In this document: positions 1 to 6,212 of the stretch, one piece after another
How positions within the stretch are numbered: position 1 is the first letter of the stretch
Layout: every line of letters begins with the position of its first letter
Virus record (IMG/VR): IMGVR_UViG_3300050343_000057
Span: 1-39,135 of that record
Strand: one strand, 5' to 3'
Length of the DNA: 39,135 nucleotides
DNA from: a virus
Position numbers and translations under genes: made by a program
The notes under the pieces: model-generated
Database searches by the model: none
The model's input: only the letters and a program-made list of their open reading frames with translations
Told to the model about the DNA's origin: nothing

Positions 1-307
1 CATACTAACGTACACCCCCCGTATGCCCCCTGCCCACCCTCGCATATGTACACGCATACGCACATACAGGCACATGTATACGCTAGGTGAGCACATAATG
101 CGTAGGCATATACACCACACACGAGGAATATTCCACAATAACAATCACTTACGAATATATGACAACTGTTATACAATCAGTTGCCTTCACATATGATGCA
201 AGCATGGGTACGCTGTGAGCAAGTGACGTGTGTGTCACATGTCGAGCACATATACACACCCCTCCATACGTGTGGACACATCACATGCTACACACGAGGC
301 TTCAAAC

Positions 308-347
308 TGATTCGTTTACCCTCCAAAAAGTGATTCGTTTTTACCCT
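308..347 (+). repeat. Direct repeat TGATTCGTTT(TT)ACCCT
   Basis: Two copies, 308-322 and 331-347, differ only by two extra T in the second. A related GATTCGTTTTA occurs at 14122-14132, just before the SSB-like gene, so the core may be a phage control signal. Its role is unknown. Confidence 0.55.
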
Positions 348-351
348 AACA

Positions 352-367
352 AGTCCCACATTGGACT
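352..367. repeat. AGTCC palindrome copy 1
   Basis: First of seven copies of AGTCCAAYRTTGGACT, with one mismatch (C for A at the sixth base). Unlike most others it is not directly before a ribosome binding site. It lies 17 bases upstream of the TACTACGTAGTA element. Confidence 0.75.
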
Positions 368-384
368 TAATTTGCTCCATATAC

Positions 385-434
385 TACTACGTAGTAAAAT
401 AGGTGTTGACACCATCGGATTTTTCTGATCTAAC
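385..434 (+). promoter_or_regulatory. Putative early promoter with TACTACGTAGTA palindrome
   Basis: A perfect 12-bp palindrome TACTACGTAGTA (385-396) is followed 9 nt later by TTGACA (406-411). Seventeen bases on is TCTAAC (429-434), a 4/6 match to a -10 box. The palindrome, the AAAATAG spacer stretch and the TTGACA recur with identical spacing at 2421-2447, which suggests one regulated promoter class. It would drive the gene starting at 484. The -10 is weak, so an activator may be needed. Confidence 0.5.
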
Positions 435-483
435 TGATTGCATCGAAACGGCGAACTTGCCACAAACAAAAAGGAAATTTATT

Positions 484-1141
484 ATGACAAGAACAACGCC
501 AAACCCTACATTCGCTAACACCGCTAACACTGATACAGCAAAAAGTTGTCTTACCTACTCTTGAGCTACAAGGTGCTGACATAGCTCGATTATGGAAACC
601 TACTACCAAGTAGGTCATGATTCCAAGCACGCTCTCACTCAGGCATACTACAAGCCTGTAGTAGGCTTCGACATACTAGGTTGGGCAATGCTTATGGAGA
701 ACTCTAAAAGCAGAGTTTGAAGGTGGTAGAATACCAACTTGGAGATTGAGAGAATGTCAAATGCATATAGTTGACAAACGTAGACGTAGTGAGGCATTAT
801 GGTTCGTTGAAAACGAAGTTGAATGTCGTGAGTTTATTGCTAAAAGCAAGAAAGGTTTCACATCACTTACAGCATTGCAAAGTGCAATGAAGAAAGCTAA
901 TAAGAAAAAAGAATCATCTACTGATGATAAAGCGTCAACAGGTAAATCTAGCAAAGCTAGTGCAACACCAACTGAGGCTACTAGCGAAGCTAAACCTGCA
1001 ACTAAAGAGACAATCTTTAAAGAGTTGCTTGCCATATGTAAGGCTAGTGATGTGAACATCATGGACATTGCAGAGATGCTTATGCTTGAAGCAGAAATGC
1101 TTACACCAGAAGAATTAGCAGATGAAAAAAAGGTAGCATAA
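484..1141 (+). CDS. Unknown protein, first early gene, frameshifted
   Basis: A start ATG at 484 follows an AAGGA ribosome binding site (471-475). The reading then needs about three single-base corrections: near 565, near 604, and at the AAAA run near 707. After these it joins the open frame that ends at 1141. Joined, it gives roughly 215 residues. The N-terminal half has a mixed, globular composition. The middle (about 895-1000) is a Lys/Ser/Thr/Ala linker that looks disordered, and the C-terminus is an acidic helical segment rich in Met, Leu and Glu. I do not recognise the family. An abundant early protein with a linker and a helical tail could bind host factors or nucleic acid, but that is speculation. 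It is the first gene behind the promoter element at 385-434. Confidence 0.6.
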
Positions 1142-1145
1142 TATA

Positions 1146-1208
1146 AGTTTACTTATAGGTTACATCTGGCTCTCTCTCCCTAGCTAGGTGTAACTTTATA
1201 AGTTAACT
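1146..1208 (+). other. Long imperfect hairpin after the first gene
   Basis: The left arm 1146-1167 and right arm 1186-1208 are inverted copies: AGTT, ACTTATA and GTTACA(T/C)CT match in order with only a few mismatches or bulges. The loop is a pyrimidine-rich 18 bases (1168-1185). The structure starts 5 bases after the stop of the preceding gene and ends exactly where AGTCC palindrome copy 2 begins. It has no T-tract, so it is more likely a processing site, attenuator or small structured RNA than a standard terminator. Confidence 0.55.
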
Positions 1209-1224
1209 AGTCCAATGTTGGACT
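1209..1224. repeat. AGTCC palindrome copy 2
   Basis: AGTCCAATGTTGGACT, with 7-bp arms around a 2-base centre. It abuts the long hairpin on its left and stands 8 bases before the GAAAGGAA ribosome binding site of the next gene. Confidence 0.8.
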
Positions 1225-1246
1225 TACATATGAAAGGAAATGTCAA

Positions 1247-1381
1247 ATGGCATACAGAACATCAAGGCAACGTAAGCGTCAAGAACAGCTACGTGAAGCA
1301 TTCAAGCACACAGTCATGGGTGCAATGATGGGTTTTATTTTGGGTAGTGCTTTATTTCTACCATTTTTATTGAAAGGTTAA
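1247..1381 (+). CDS. Small membrane protein, 44 aa
   Basis: ATG 1247 follows AAAGGAA (1233-1239) and the frame closes with TAA at 1379-1381. The N-terminal half is strongly basic (RTSRQRKRQEQLR). The C-terminal half is one hydrophobic segment with Gly and Met-rich small residues (about residues 24-42), so a single inner-membrane helix with the basic part in the cytoplasm is likely. It sits between palindrome copies 2 and 3 in the early block. Size and layout resemble small phage proteins that target host envelope functions, but nothing identifies a partner. Confidence 0.6.
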   Translation: MAYRTSRQRKRQEQLREAFKHTVMGAMMGFILGSALFLPFLLKG

Positions 1382-1385
1382 TGTT

Positions 1386-1580
1386 ATGTTAATTGAACGT
1401 AAATCAATTTATTCTGGCACTATAAGTGCAATGGATATTGATGTAACACCAACGCAGATTAATGCATGGTACTGGCAGGGTGAGCTTATCCAAAATGCTA
1501 TGCCTAACATATCTGCACAAGAACGTGAGTTCATTGCTACAGGTATCACACCCACAGAGTGGGACGAAATGTTTAACTAG
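1386..1580 (+). CDS. Unknown small protein, 64 aa
   Basis: ATG 1386 lies 4 bases after the preceding stop, with GAAAGG (1372-1377) as ribosome binding site, so it is co-translated with the 44-aa membrane protein. The product is acidic and soluble. It contains a TPTQINAWYWQGELIQNAMP stretch and ends EWDEMFN. The motif pattern T(P)xQ(I)xxW then Q(E)REFxxxGITxxEWD recurs within it, hinting at two similar helical halves. The stop TAG (1578-1580) overlaps the first two bases of palindrome copy 3. I do not recognise a family with a known function. Confidence 0.65.
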   Translation: MLIERKSIYSGTISAMDIDVTPTQINAWYWQGELIQNAMPNISAQEREFIATGITPTEWDEMFN

Positions 1581-1594
1581 TCCAATGTTGGACT
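1579..1594. repeat. AGTCC palindrome copy 3
   Basis: AGTCCAATGTTGGACT. Its first two bases are the last two of the upstream TAG stop. It is followed by a TTGAAAGGA ribosome binding site for the gene at 1617. Confidence 0.8.
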
Positions 1595-1616
1595 TATATC
1601 TTGAAAGGATATTAAA

Positions 1617-1844
1617 ATGATTAAAGTAATCAATGCTGATAAGGCTGTAACAATTGCGTTTGAAAAAAGAACTAAGTATCTTAAAGACGTATTAGAACTT
1701 GCTATAAGCGAAGGCAGAAATGCGTTGAGTGTTTCATCGCACAAAACTAATTCTGTAGATGTGGCACAATTGCGTGAGTATGGCTATGATGTTTGGGTAA
1801 ATCCAGACAATGGTGATGCAGTTATAAGTTGGGGTATTGTATAA
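1617..1844 (+). CDS. Unknown small protein, 75 aa
   Basis: ATG 1617 is preceded by GAAAGGAT about 10 bases upstream, and the frame ends in TAA that overlaps the next start (TAATG). The product has a basic N-terminal helix (KAVTIAFEKRTKYLKDVLEL). A mixed part follows, with LREYGYDVWVNPDNGDAVISWG near the end, which looks like a beta-hairpin. The composition is that of a small folded soluble protein. No family is recognised. The gene is translationally coupled to the next one. Confidence 0.65.
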   Translation: MIKVINADKAVTIAFEKRTKYLKDVLELAISEGRNALSVSSHKTNSVDVAQLREYGYDVWVNPDNGDAVISWGIV

Positions 1845-2176
1845 TGGGTAATCGAGCGACACTTGAAGTAATAAATCAAGACTATTCTTGGCAAGAAACA
1901 CCTTGCTACATATATGTACACTGGTCAGGTAGCCCTGAGACTGTGACTGAACTAGTAAAAGGTGCATCATCTAACATGCGTAAGTCTGATGTTAACTATG
2001 CTACTGCTAGACTAATAGCTCACATATGTAACTATGTGGAGGGTGGTTTGTCTGTAGGTGTACAAAAGAACAAAGAAGATTGGGATAATGGACACTATGT
2101 CATAGATATGAGTAATGGTAATATCAAGAATGATGATACGCTTATAGCTGAAGGCATACAGTTTGGTAATTTTTAA
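1844..2176 (+). CDS. Unknown phage protein, 110 aa
   Basis: The start is taken at ATG 1844, which overlaps the upstream TAA. An in-frame TTG at 1829 would lie inside the preceding gene and is less likely. The protein begins MGNRATLEVINQD and carries CYIYVHWSGSPETV, a pattern I have seen in uncharacterised phage proteins that start GNRA and contain a 'Y-HWSG' core. The C-terminal half has WDNGHYVIDMSNG, probably a beta strand pair. It is soluble, with no signal peptide or membrane segment. Function is unknown; the position says early host-interaction gene. Confidence 0.7.
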   Translation: MGNRATLEVINQDYSWQETPCYIYVHWSGSPETVTELVKGASSNMRKSDVNYATARLIAHICNYVEGGLSVGVQKNKEDWDNGHYVIDMSNGNIKNDDTLIAEGIQFGNF

Positions 2177-2179
2177 CTT

Positions 2180-2195
2180 AGTCCAATGTTGGACT
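2180..2195. repeat. AGTCC palindrome copy 4
   Basis: AGTCCAATGTTGGACT, 3 bases after the upstream stop and about 7 bases before a GTGAAAGGA ribosome binding site. Confidence 0.8.
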
Positions 2196-2216
2196 TAATA
2201 TTGTGAAAGGATTTAT

Positions 2217-2414
2217 ATGAAATTTAAATTGCATACAAACACACATTACACCATGCCAAAGCCTAGTCGTGCGGATCGTATAGCTCGGCTGCGAGCACGT
2301 ATTGAGCTACAGCGTAAGTGTGCTTCACCTGTTGTCGATGTAGTGTATGACAACAAAAATAATGTAGTAGAGTTTGTGAGTGACTCAGGTTGGAAAACCT
2401 ACAGCAAATCATAA
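2217..2414 (+). CDS. Unknown small basic protein, 65 aa
   Basis: ATG 2217 has GAAAGGA (2204-2210) upstream. The product has an N-terminal part rich in His and Thr, then a strongly basic helix (RADRIARLRARIELQRK). It ends VEFVSDSGWKTYSKS, where VxFVSDSGWxTYS resembles a small beta unit. A nucleic-acid-binding role is possible from the charge but unproved. It is the last gene before the second TACTACGTAGTA promoter element. Confidence 0.6.
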   Translation: MKFKLHTNTHYTMPKPSRADRIARLRARIELQRKCASPVVDVVYDNKNNVVEFVSDSGWKTYSKS

Positions 2415-2420
2415 CACTAC

Positions 2421-2447
2421 TACTACGTAGTAAAATAGTGCTTGACA
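2421..2447 (+). promoter_or_regulatory. Second TACTACGTAGTA-TTGACA element
   Basis: The palindrome TACTACGTAGTA (2421-2432), the AAAATAG stretch and TTGACA (2442-2447) repeat the arrangement at 385-411 with the same 9-nt gap. Both downstream spacers also contain TCTGA just before the -10 position. No good -10 is present at 17 nt (TTTGTT). It lies in the 111-base gap before the gene at 2526. Confidence 0.45.
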
Positions 2448-2486
2448 ACAGGTTGGTTATCTGATTTGTTGTTAAGCATCGGAACT

Positions 2487-2502
2487 AGTCCAACGTTGGA
2501 CT
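2487..2502. repeat. AGTCC palindrome copy 5 (perfect)
   Basis: AGTCCAACGTTGGACT is the only fully symmetric copy. It lies downstream of the TTGACA at 2442 and before an AAAAAGGA ribosome binding site. That position would suit an operator covering early transcript bases. Confidence 0.8.
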
Positions 2503-2525
2503 TCACATAAAAAGGATTACATACA

Positions 2526-2774
2526 ATGAAAAAGAATAACATGTTCAACACTCCTGATTCAGTTGATCAGATACCTGCATTGATAAAGAACGTAATAAAG
2601 TTTATTGAAGCACCTAAAGGTAAAGGTGATACAGTTGAAGCAATAGTTTCAATCATGATGATAAATAATTTTATTGCAGACAATCAAAACGATTGTGGTG
2701 ATTGCGCTTTTATAAAAGAAGAATCTGATGGCATGATTGATGTATGCCCAGAATGTGCAGAGGATACACAGTAA
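2526..2774 (+). CDS. Small protein with two CxxC pairs, 82 aa
   Basis: ATG 2526 follows AAAAAGGA. The N-terminal two thirds look helical (DQIPALIKNVIKFIEAPKG). The C-terminal third holds CGDC (residues about 59-62) and CPEC (about 75-78), a four-cysteine arrangement that probably binds one zinc ion. The stop TAA overlaps the next start ATG at 2774, so the two genes are coupled. The partner gene is a putative HhH-type DNA-binding protein, which makes a nucleic-acid role plausible but unproved. Confidence 0.65.
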   Translation: MKKNNMFNTPDSVDQIPALIKNVIKFIEAPKGKGDTVEAIVSIMMINNFIADNQNDCGDCAFIKEESDGMIDVCPECAEDTQ

Positions 2775-3394
2775 TGTATAGTCGTGATGTAAGAGAAATC
2801 AAATCGTTTGTCCGTTGGGGTGGTACAGATGCATTTGTAAACACTGGCTTGTTTGTATTGCTAACGATACAAGCAGGTTTATCCACAGTAAAAGGTAGCA
2901 TGGAAAAAGTAAGCATAGATGGTGTGAAAGCCAATTGCTTATGGGGCAAAAAAGATGAAGGTTACAAGTACCTTATCAAGCATGGTGACTACCTACGTAG
3001 TGAGATGTACAAGATTGCAGATGCAAAAGGTTACAACAGTGTTGAAGCTTGTGCTGATGTTGTTGAGTTATTTATGCAAGTACCTAACTTGGGTATGGTC
3101 AAGGCATCTTTCCTTGCTCAATGTTTAGGTTTCAATGTGGCTTGTATTGATGGACACAATGTCAAGCGACTAGGTATCAATCCTAACTTGGTTAAGACAC
3201 CACCAAAGGCTATGAAGCCAGAGACTGCACGTCGAAAGGTTGAAGAGTACATAGTACTTACTCAACGTTCTGGTTCAAAGTATTGGTGGAACACATGGTG
3301 CGAGTATGTTGCAGGTAACAAAGCTAATCGTAAGCTTACTACAGGCAATGTCGTATCTAAATTTCATGTAGAATGTATAACATACGGGAGGTAA
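2774..3394 (+). CDS. Putative HhH-GPD-like DNA glycosylase fold protein
   Basis: The start is placed at ATG 2774, overlapping the upstream TAA, giving 206 residues. The in-frame codon at 2744 would sit inside the preceding gene. The sequence is helical. At residues about 103-132 it reads VPNLGMVKASFLAQ then CIDGHNVKR. This matches the layout of the helix-hairpin-helix and following strand of base-excision glycosylases (PGxGxxxA, then an Asp about 20 residues later in a DxH/N-x-x-R setting). The Asp of IDGH would be the catalytic aspartate. I infer a DNA-repair or base-modification enzyme or a derived DNA-binding protein. The two following genes run in the same direction. Confidence 0.5.
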   Translation: MYSRDVREIKSFVRWGGTDAFVNTGLFVLLTIQAGLSTVKGSMEKVSIDGVKANCLWGKKDEGYKYLIKHGDYLRSEMYKIADAKGYNSVEACADVVELFMQVPNLGMVKASFLAQCLGFNVACIDGHNVKRLGINPNLVKTPPKAMKPETARRKVEEYIVLTQRSGSKYWWNTWCEYVAGNKANRKLTTGNVVSKFHVECITYGR

Positions 3395-3401
3395 CATATG
3401 A

Positions 3402-3575
3402 ATGCAGTATACTATGAAGAACTTTATTAAGTTCACTAAGTCCAACATTGGACTAACTACTAAGAAGAAGAAGCCTAAGCGTGATGATTGGAAGCGTGAG
3501 CGTTCAACAGCACGTAAGATTAAAACTAATATGCAAAGAGGCATAACAGATTATAAACCAAAACGTATAGCATAA
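3402..3575 (+). CDS. Small very basic protein, 57 aa
   Basis: GGGAGG at 3386-3391 precedes two candidate starts. ATG 3398 gives only ten codons, while ATG 3402 opens a 57-residue frame ending TAA 3573-3575. The product has about 18 Lys/Arg, including TTKKKKPKRDDWKRER, so nucleic-acid binding is likely. AGTCC palindrome copy 6 lies inside the frame and encodes KSNIGL. Because the repeat falls within it, the coding call is less secure than its neighbours; a further start at 3414 is also possible. Confidence 0.5.
   Translation: MQYTMKNFIKFTKSNIGLTTKKKKPKRDDWKRERSTARKIKTNMQRGITDYKPKRIA
3439..3454. repeat. AGTCC palindrome copy 6
   Basis: AGTCCAACATTGGACT, the reverse orientation of copies 2-4 at the two centre bases. 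It is the only copy inside a predicted reading frame (3402-3575). Confidence 0.75.
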
Positions 3576-3589
3576 GGAGCTAACATAAA

Positions 3590-3916
3590 ATGACTACTAT
3601 TTCAAAACCACTAGTAAAAAACACTAACCCAGAACTATATGTGAAGCACACAGCACACATGTCAAGAGCAGGTATTCATACCTACAACTATGCATCTGTT
3701 GATGATTACATTCTACAGAACTGGAGAGTGTCTACTATAAAACAGATTGCATCTGACTTAAACGAATACCCTAATCGTATTGTATATAGGGTACAAGTAC
3801 TACAATCTGTAGGTTTAATAGGTAGCAAGTACACTACTAAGCGTGCTACATTGAAGACACAACAAAAGATGCTTGTCACTTGGTTGGCAGATATCAAACA
3901 ACAATTGGAGGCGTAA
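3590..3916 (+). CDS. Putative HTH DNA-binding regulator, 108 aa
   Basis: ATG 3590 follows AAGGAG (3574-3579). Residues about 47-80 read STIKQIASDL then VYRVQVLQSVGLI, which has the shape of a helix-turn-helix: a first helix ending before the Asn-Glu-Tyr-Pro turn, a recognition helix, then a hydrophobic run like the start of a wing. The C-terminus is basic and helical. It is the best candidate in the early block for a protein that could bind the AGTCC or TACTACGTAGTA palindromes around it. That link is inference only. Confidence 0.5.
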   Translation: MTTISKPLVKNTNPELYVKHTAHMSRAGIHTYNYASVDDYILQNWRVSTIKQIASDLNEYPNRIVYRVQVLQSVGLIGSKYTTKRATLKTQQKMLVTWLADIKQQLEA

Positions 3917-3921
3917 TAACA

Positions 3922-4161
3922 ATGTCAAATAAAACACAAGCACAGTGGAAAGCTGAACGTATGGCTAGGTATAAGGTAAATAAAAAGTTATTGGCTAGTA
4001 TGTCTAAGGAACAGCGTGAAGCTATCGAAGAAGCTCAAAAGGTTTTGCGTGACACGTATTCTATGGCTACAGAAGCGCATGATCTATACATGTCAGACAT
4101 AGGTAAGATTGAGTCAGCTTGGTATTCACTGAGGTTTGCATTCAAAACTGAGGAAGAGTAA
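3922..4161 (+). CDS. Unknown helical protein, 79 aa
   Basis: The start is ATG 3922, 10 bases after GGAGG (3907-3911). The in-frame codon at 3880 lies inside the previous gene. The product is charged and almost wholly helical, with a basic N-terminal part (KAERMARYKVNKKLL) and then an acidic helix (SKEQREAIEEAQKVLRD). It ends with an aromatic patch AWYSLRF. It may be a small coiled-coil or adaptor protein. No family is recognised. It is followed after 3 bases by the next start. Confidence 0.65.
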   Translation: MSNKTQAQWKAERMARYKVNKKLLASMSKEQREAIEEAQKVLRDTYSMATEAHDLYMSDIGKIESAWYSLRFAFKTEEE

Positions 4162-4164
4162 CGT

Positions 4165-4401
4165 ATGCCTGTTATGGCATATGAAGTCACGTTAGCCATT
4201 GACAGTGAGAATACTATCATTAAGTTAGATGATACGTATCCTTCTGTCAGTGATTGGCGTACAGCTTCGGAGTTTGCTATTCATATGATGATGCGTAGCA
4301 AACCTGATTCACGAGTTGAGTTTGTCGATTGTAGTGAGAGAGTACATGAGGTATACTCATCATGGGGATACATAAGTGAAACCCCACCATCAATTCAATA
4401 A
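4165..4401 (+). CDS. Unknown small protein, 78 aa
   Basis: ATG 4165 follows the upstream stop by three bases, with GAGGAAG at 4150 as a possible ribosome binding site. A second in-frame ATG at 4174 is an alternative start. The product alternates strand-like segments (YEVTLAIDSENTIIKLDD, RVEFVDCSE) with a helix containing FAIHMMMRS, as in a small alpha/beta fold. The last base of its TAA is the first base of palindrome copy 7. Function is unknown. Confidence 0.6.
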   Translation: MPVMAYEVTLAIDSENTIIKLDDTYPSVSDWRTASEFAIHMMMRSKPDSRVEFVDCSERVHEVYSSWGYISETPPSIQ

Positions 4402-4416
4402 GTCCAACATTGGACT
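4401..4416. repeat. AGTCC palindrome copy 7
   Basis: AGTCCAACATTGGACT. It overlaps the stop codon of the upstream gene by one base and is followed by ATGAAAGGAAATATAAAATG, the usual ribosome-binding-site layout. It is the last copy in the series. Confidence 0.8.
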
Positions 4417-4437
4417 AACCATGAAAGGAAATATAAA

Positions 4438-4746
4438 ATGCATTGGGATACATACTTAGTTGATTTAGATATACCAAAAGAATGGAAGTGTACAAGCCAT
4501 CATCATGATGAACTACCAAGCTACCAAGTAAATGGTCTACACATATGGATGGGCAGCCATGATGCAAATGTGCGTGAGGCTGATGCAAAAAACATTTGGG
4601 GTACAGATTGGGGTATGTTTACACGTTTCATAGCTCAATTGGCAAGCACCTACAATGGTGAGTCAGATGATCATGCATGGCTATGTAGTACTGATAGCTT
4701 TGAAGAGCTACAACAATTTGTAAAGGAATATAACAATGAAGATTAG
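4438..4746 (+). CDS. Unknown protein, 102 aa
   Basis: ATG 4438 has GAAAGGAA at 4422-4429. The product is acidic and rich in Trp and His: HWDTYLVDLDIPKEW, then SHHHDE, then LHIWMGSHDANVREADA. It ends in an acidic helix, FEELQQFVKEYNNED. A His/Asp cluster could bind metal, but no known motif is complete. The end overlaps the methyltransferase start by 11 bases, so the two are translationally coupled. It might assist or protect the methyltransferase, but this is only positional inference. Confidence 0.65.
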   Translation: MHWDTYLVDLDIPKEWKCTSHHHDELPSYQVNGLHIWMGSHDANVREADAKNIWGTDWGMFTRFIAQLASTYNGESDDHAWLCSTDSFEELQQFVKEYNNED

Positions 4747-5839
4747 AACACAACTATCCTTATGTGATGGCTTATCAGGTGGTCAGATAGCAGGTGATAA
4801 GATAGGCTTACGTGCTGATACTTATATAGCTAGTGAGATAGACCCACATGCTATTAAAATTACACAGAAAAATTATCCTGACACTATACAGGTAGGTGAT
4901 ATGACTGAGTGGAGATCATGGGATATTGATTGGTCACAAGTTGATCTAGTCACAGCAGGTTTCCCGTGTCAGGCATGGTCAGTTGCAGGTCAACAGCAAG
5001 GTGATCGTGATCCACGAGGTCAATTGTTTTGGGTAGTACTAGACATCATGCAACATGTGCTAGAGCATAACCCTAATGCTAAGTACCTAATGGAGAATGT
5101 TAGAATGTCGAATGCTTTTGAGGAGTATATCACGTACCACACTGAGCAAGCATTGCCTAATGTAAACAAGTACCTAATCAACAGTGCGCTAGTGTCTGCA
5201 CAGAATAGGAAACGTTTCTATTGGACTAACATCGAAGGTATTCAACAACCAGAAGACAAAGGTATAGTATTGAAAGATATACTTGAGGATGGTTTGACTG
5301 ACAGAACTAAGTCACATTGTCTTGATGCTAATTATTTCAAGGGTGGTAATCTCAAATCATATTTCGAGAAGCATCGTAGACAGTTGGTGTTTAGTGATGA
5401 TCAGATGTGTCATGTAGGTGACGCTGATCTAAAAGGTCACGGATATGTACGAAGGGTGTATGCAGCCGAAGGTAAAGCACCTAGTCTGTGTGCCTCAAGT
5501 GGTGGTAACTTAGAGCCTAAAGTATTGGTGAAGGGTGGGCGTATGGTTGGTCGAAGACTAGATGCTAATGGTACTCGTAAAGATTATGATACAACTATAC
5601 CTATCAAACAGATGATTGAGGTCAGAGAAGATGATAAAACTAATTGTTTAACCACAGTAACTAAGGACAGTATCTTGATTGAGAACTTGTCTTGGCGTAA
5701 GCTAACACCATTAGAATGTGAACGCTTACAAACAATACCAGATGGGTACACTGAAGGTGTATCAAACACACAGCGTTACAAGATGCTCGGCAATGGGTGG
5801 ACTGTAGACGTGATAGCACATATATTGAAAGGGTTATGA
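4736..5839 (+). CDS. DNA (cytosine-5-)-methyltransferase
   Basis: This 367-residue protein has the ordered motifs of C5 cytosine methyltransferases. Motif I is LCDGLSGGQIAG (about 9-20). Motif IV is GFPCQAWSVAG, with catalytic Cys about 78. Motif VI is MENV (119-122) and motif VIII is QNRKRFYW (156-163). A variable target-recognition region of roughly 130 residues follows, then LTPLECERLQTIP (IX) and QRYKMLGNGW (X). It transfers a methyl group from S-adenosylmethionine to cytosine C5 in DNA. No restriction endonuclease lies next to it, so it is an orphan enzyme, probably protecting phage DNA or marking it for regulation. Length and motif order are normal and the frame is intact. Motif I has DGLSGG where FAGxGG is usual. 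Confidence 0.92.
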   Translation: MKIRTQLSLCDGLSGGQIAGDKIGLRADTYIASEIDPHAIKITQKNYPDTIQVGDMTEWRSWDIDWSQVDLVTAGFPCQAWSVAGQQQGDRDPRGQLFWVVLDIMQHVLEHNPNAKYLMENVRMSNAFEEYITYHTEQALPNVNKYLINSALVSAQNRKRFYWTNIEGIQQPEDKGIVLKDILEDGLTDRTKSHCLDANYFKGGNLKSYFEKHRRQLVFSDDQMCHVGDADLKGHGYVRRVYAAEGKAPSLCASSGGNLEPKVLVKGGRMVGRRLDANGTRKDYDTTIPIKQMIEVREDDKTNCLTTVTKDSILIENLSWRKLTPLECERLQTIPDGYTEGVSNTQRYKMLGNGWTVDVIAHILKGL

Positions 5840-5840
5840 T

Positions 5841-6014
5841 ATGACAATTAAAGAGCTAATATTGCAACTTGAACAAGCACTAGAGTCTCACTATTCAGAT
5901 GAACTTGTGTGTATTTATGATCAAGATACAGGTGAGCGTATAGATATAGAAATTGTAGATGATACAATTGATGGTGAAGTACAACTAAATGTAAAGGAGT
6001 TTTACAATGACTGA
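5841..6014 (+). CDS. Unknown small acidic protein, 57 aa
   Basis: ATG 5841 follows the methyltransferase stop by one base, with GAAAGGG (5826-5832) upstream. The product is very acidic and looks like a helix followed by beta strands (ELVCIYDQDTGERIDIEIVD). Its end overlaps the next start: ATG at 6007 sits within its last codons. The acidic charge could suit a DNA mimic, but the size is small and the idea is untested. Confidence 0.6.
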   Translation: MTIKELILQLEQALESHYSDELVCIYDQDTGERIDIEIVDDTIDGEVQLNVKEFYND

Positions 6015-6192
6015 TGAAATACAAACATATAGTATGTCCAAAGCTTTAAGGGCTTATGCAGAAGGTTATGCAGTATACATAGCACACCCTCTTGATGAAG
6101 ACCCAGATGATAGACTGTTTAGCGCAGATGAAATCATGAGAGCTGATGGACATTTATTTATAATAAAAGAAGTAGTGTTTGAATACACATAA
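6007..6192 (+). CDS. Unknown small acidic protein, 61 aa
   Basis: ATG 6007 follows AAAGGAG (5994-6000) and overlaps the previous gene by 8 bases. The product reads as one helix (SKALRAYAEGYAVYIA), an acidic turn with HPLDEDPDDR, and a closing strand (GHLFIIKEVVFEYT). No membrane segment or known motif is present. It belongs to the coupled run after the methyltransferase. Confidence 0.6.
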   Translation: MTDEIQTYSMSKALRAYAEGYAVYIAHPLDEDPDDRLFSADEIMRADGHLFIIKEVVFEYT

Positions 6193-6212
6193 AATACAAA
6201 GGAGATAAAACA

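Larger units (their letters stand above)
1..483. other. Non-coding leader region
   Basis: No convincing gene lies here. The only long open frame (228-428) has no ribosome binding site and an implausible composition. The first 40 bases carry C-runs (15-20 and 26-30). Bases 41-120 and 230-300 are rich in alternating CA/TG/TA steps. Short inverted repeats are visible: GGAATATTCC at 125-134, CAACTG/CAGTTG at 163-168 and 178-183, and GTGAC/GTCAC at 223-227 and 234-238. The right part holds a direct repeat, the first AGTCC palindrome and a promoter-like element. It could be a genome end, an origin or the early control region; the sequence alone does not decide. Confidence 0.6.

Noticed and set aside
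228-428. Open frame of 66 codons in the leader
   Set aside because: No ribosome binding site, His/Thr-rich composition from CA repeats, and it runs through a palindrome and a promoter-like element.
757-1068. Antisense open frame of 103 codons opposite the first gene
   Set aside because: It mirrors the Lys/Ser/Thr-rich linker of the sense gene and has no start signals.
2988-3001. A third TACTACGTAGTA element (CTACCTACGTAG)
   Set aside because: It is inside a coding region, imperfect, and has no TTGACA at the fixed spacing.
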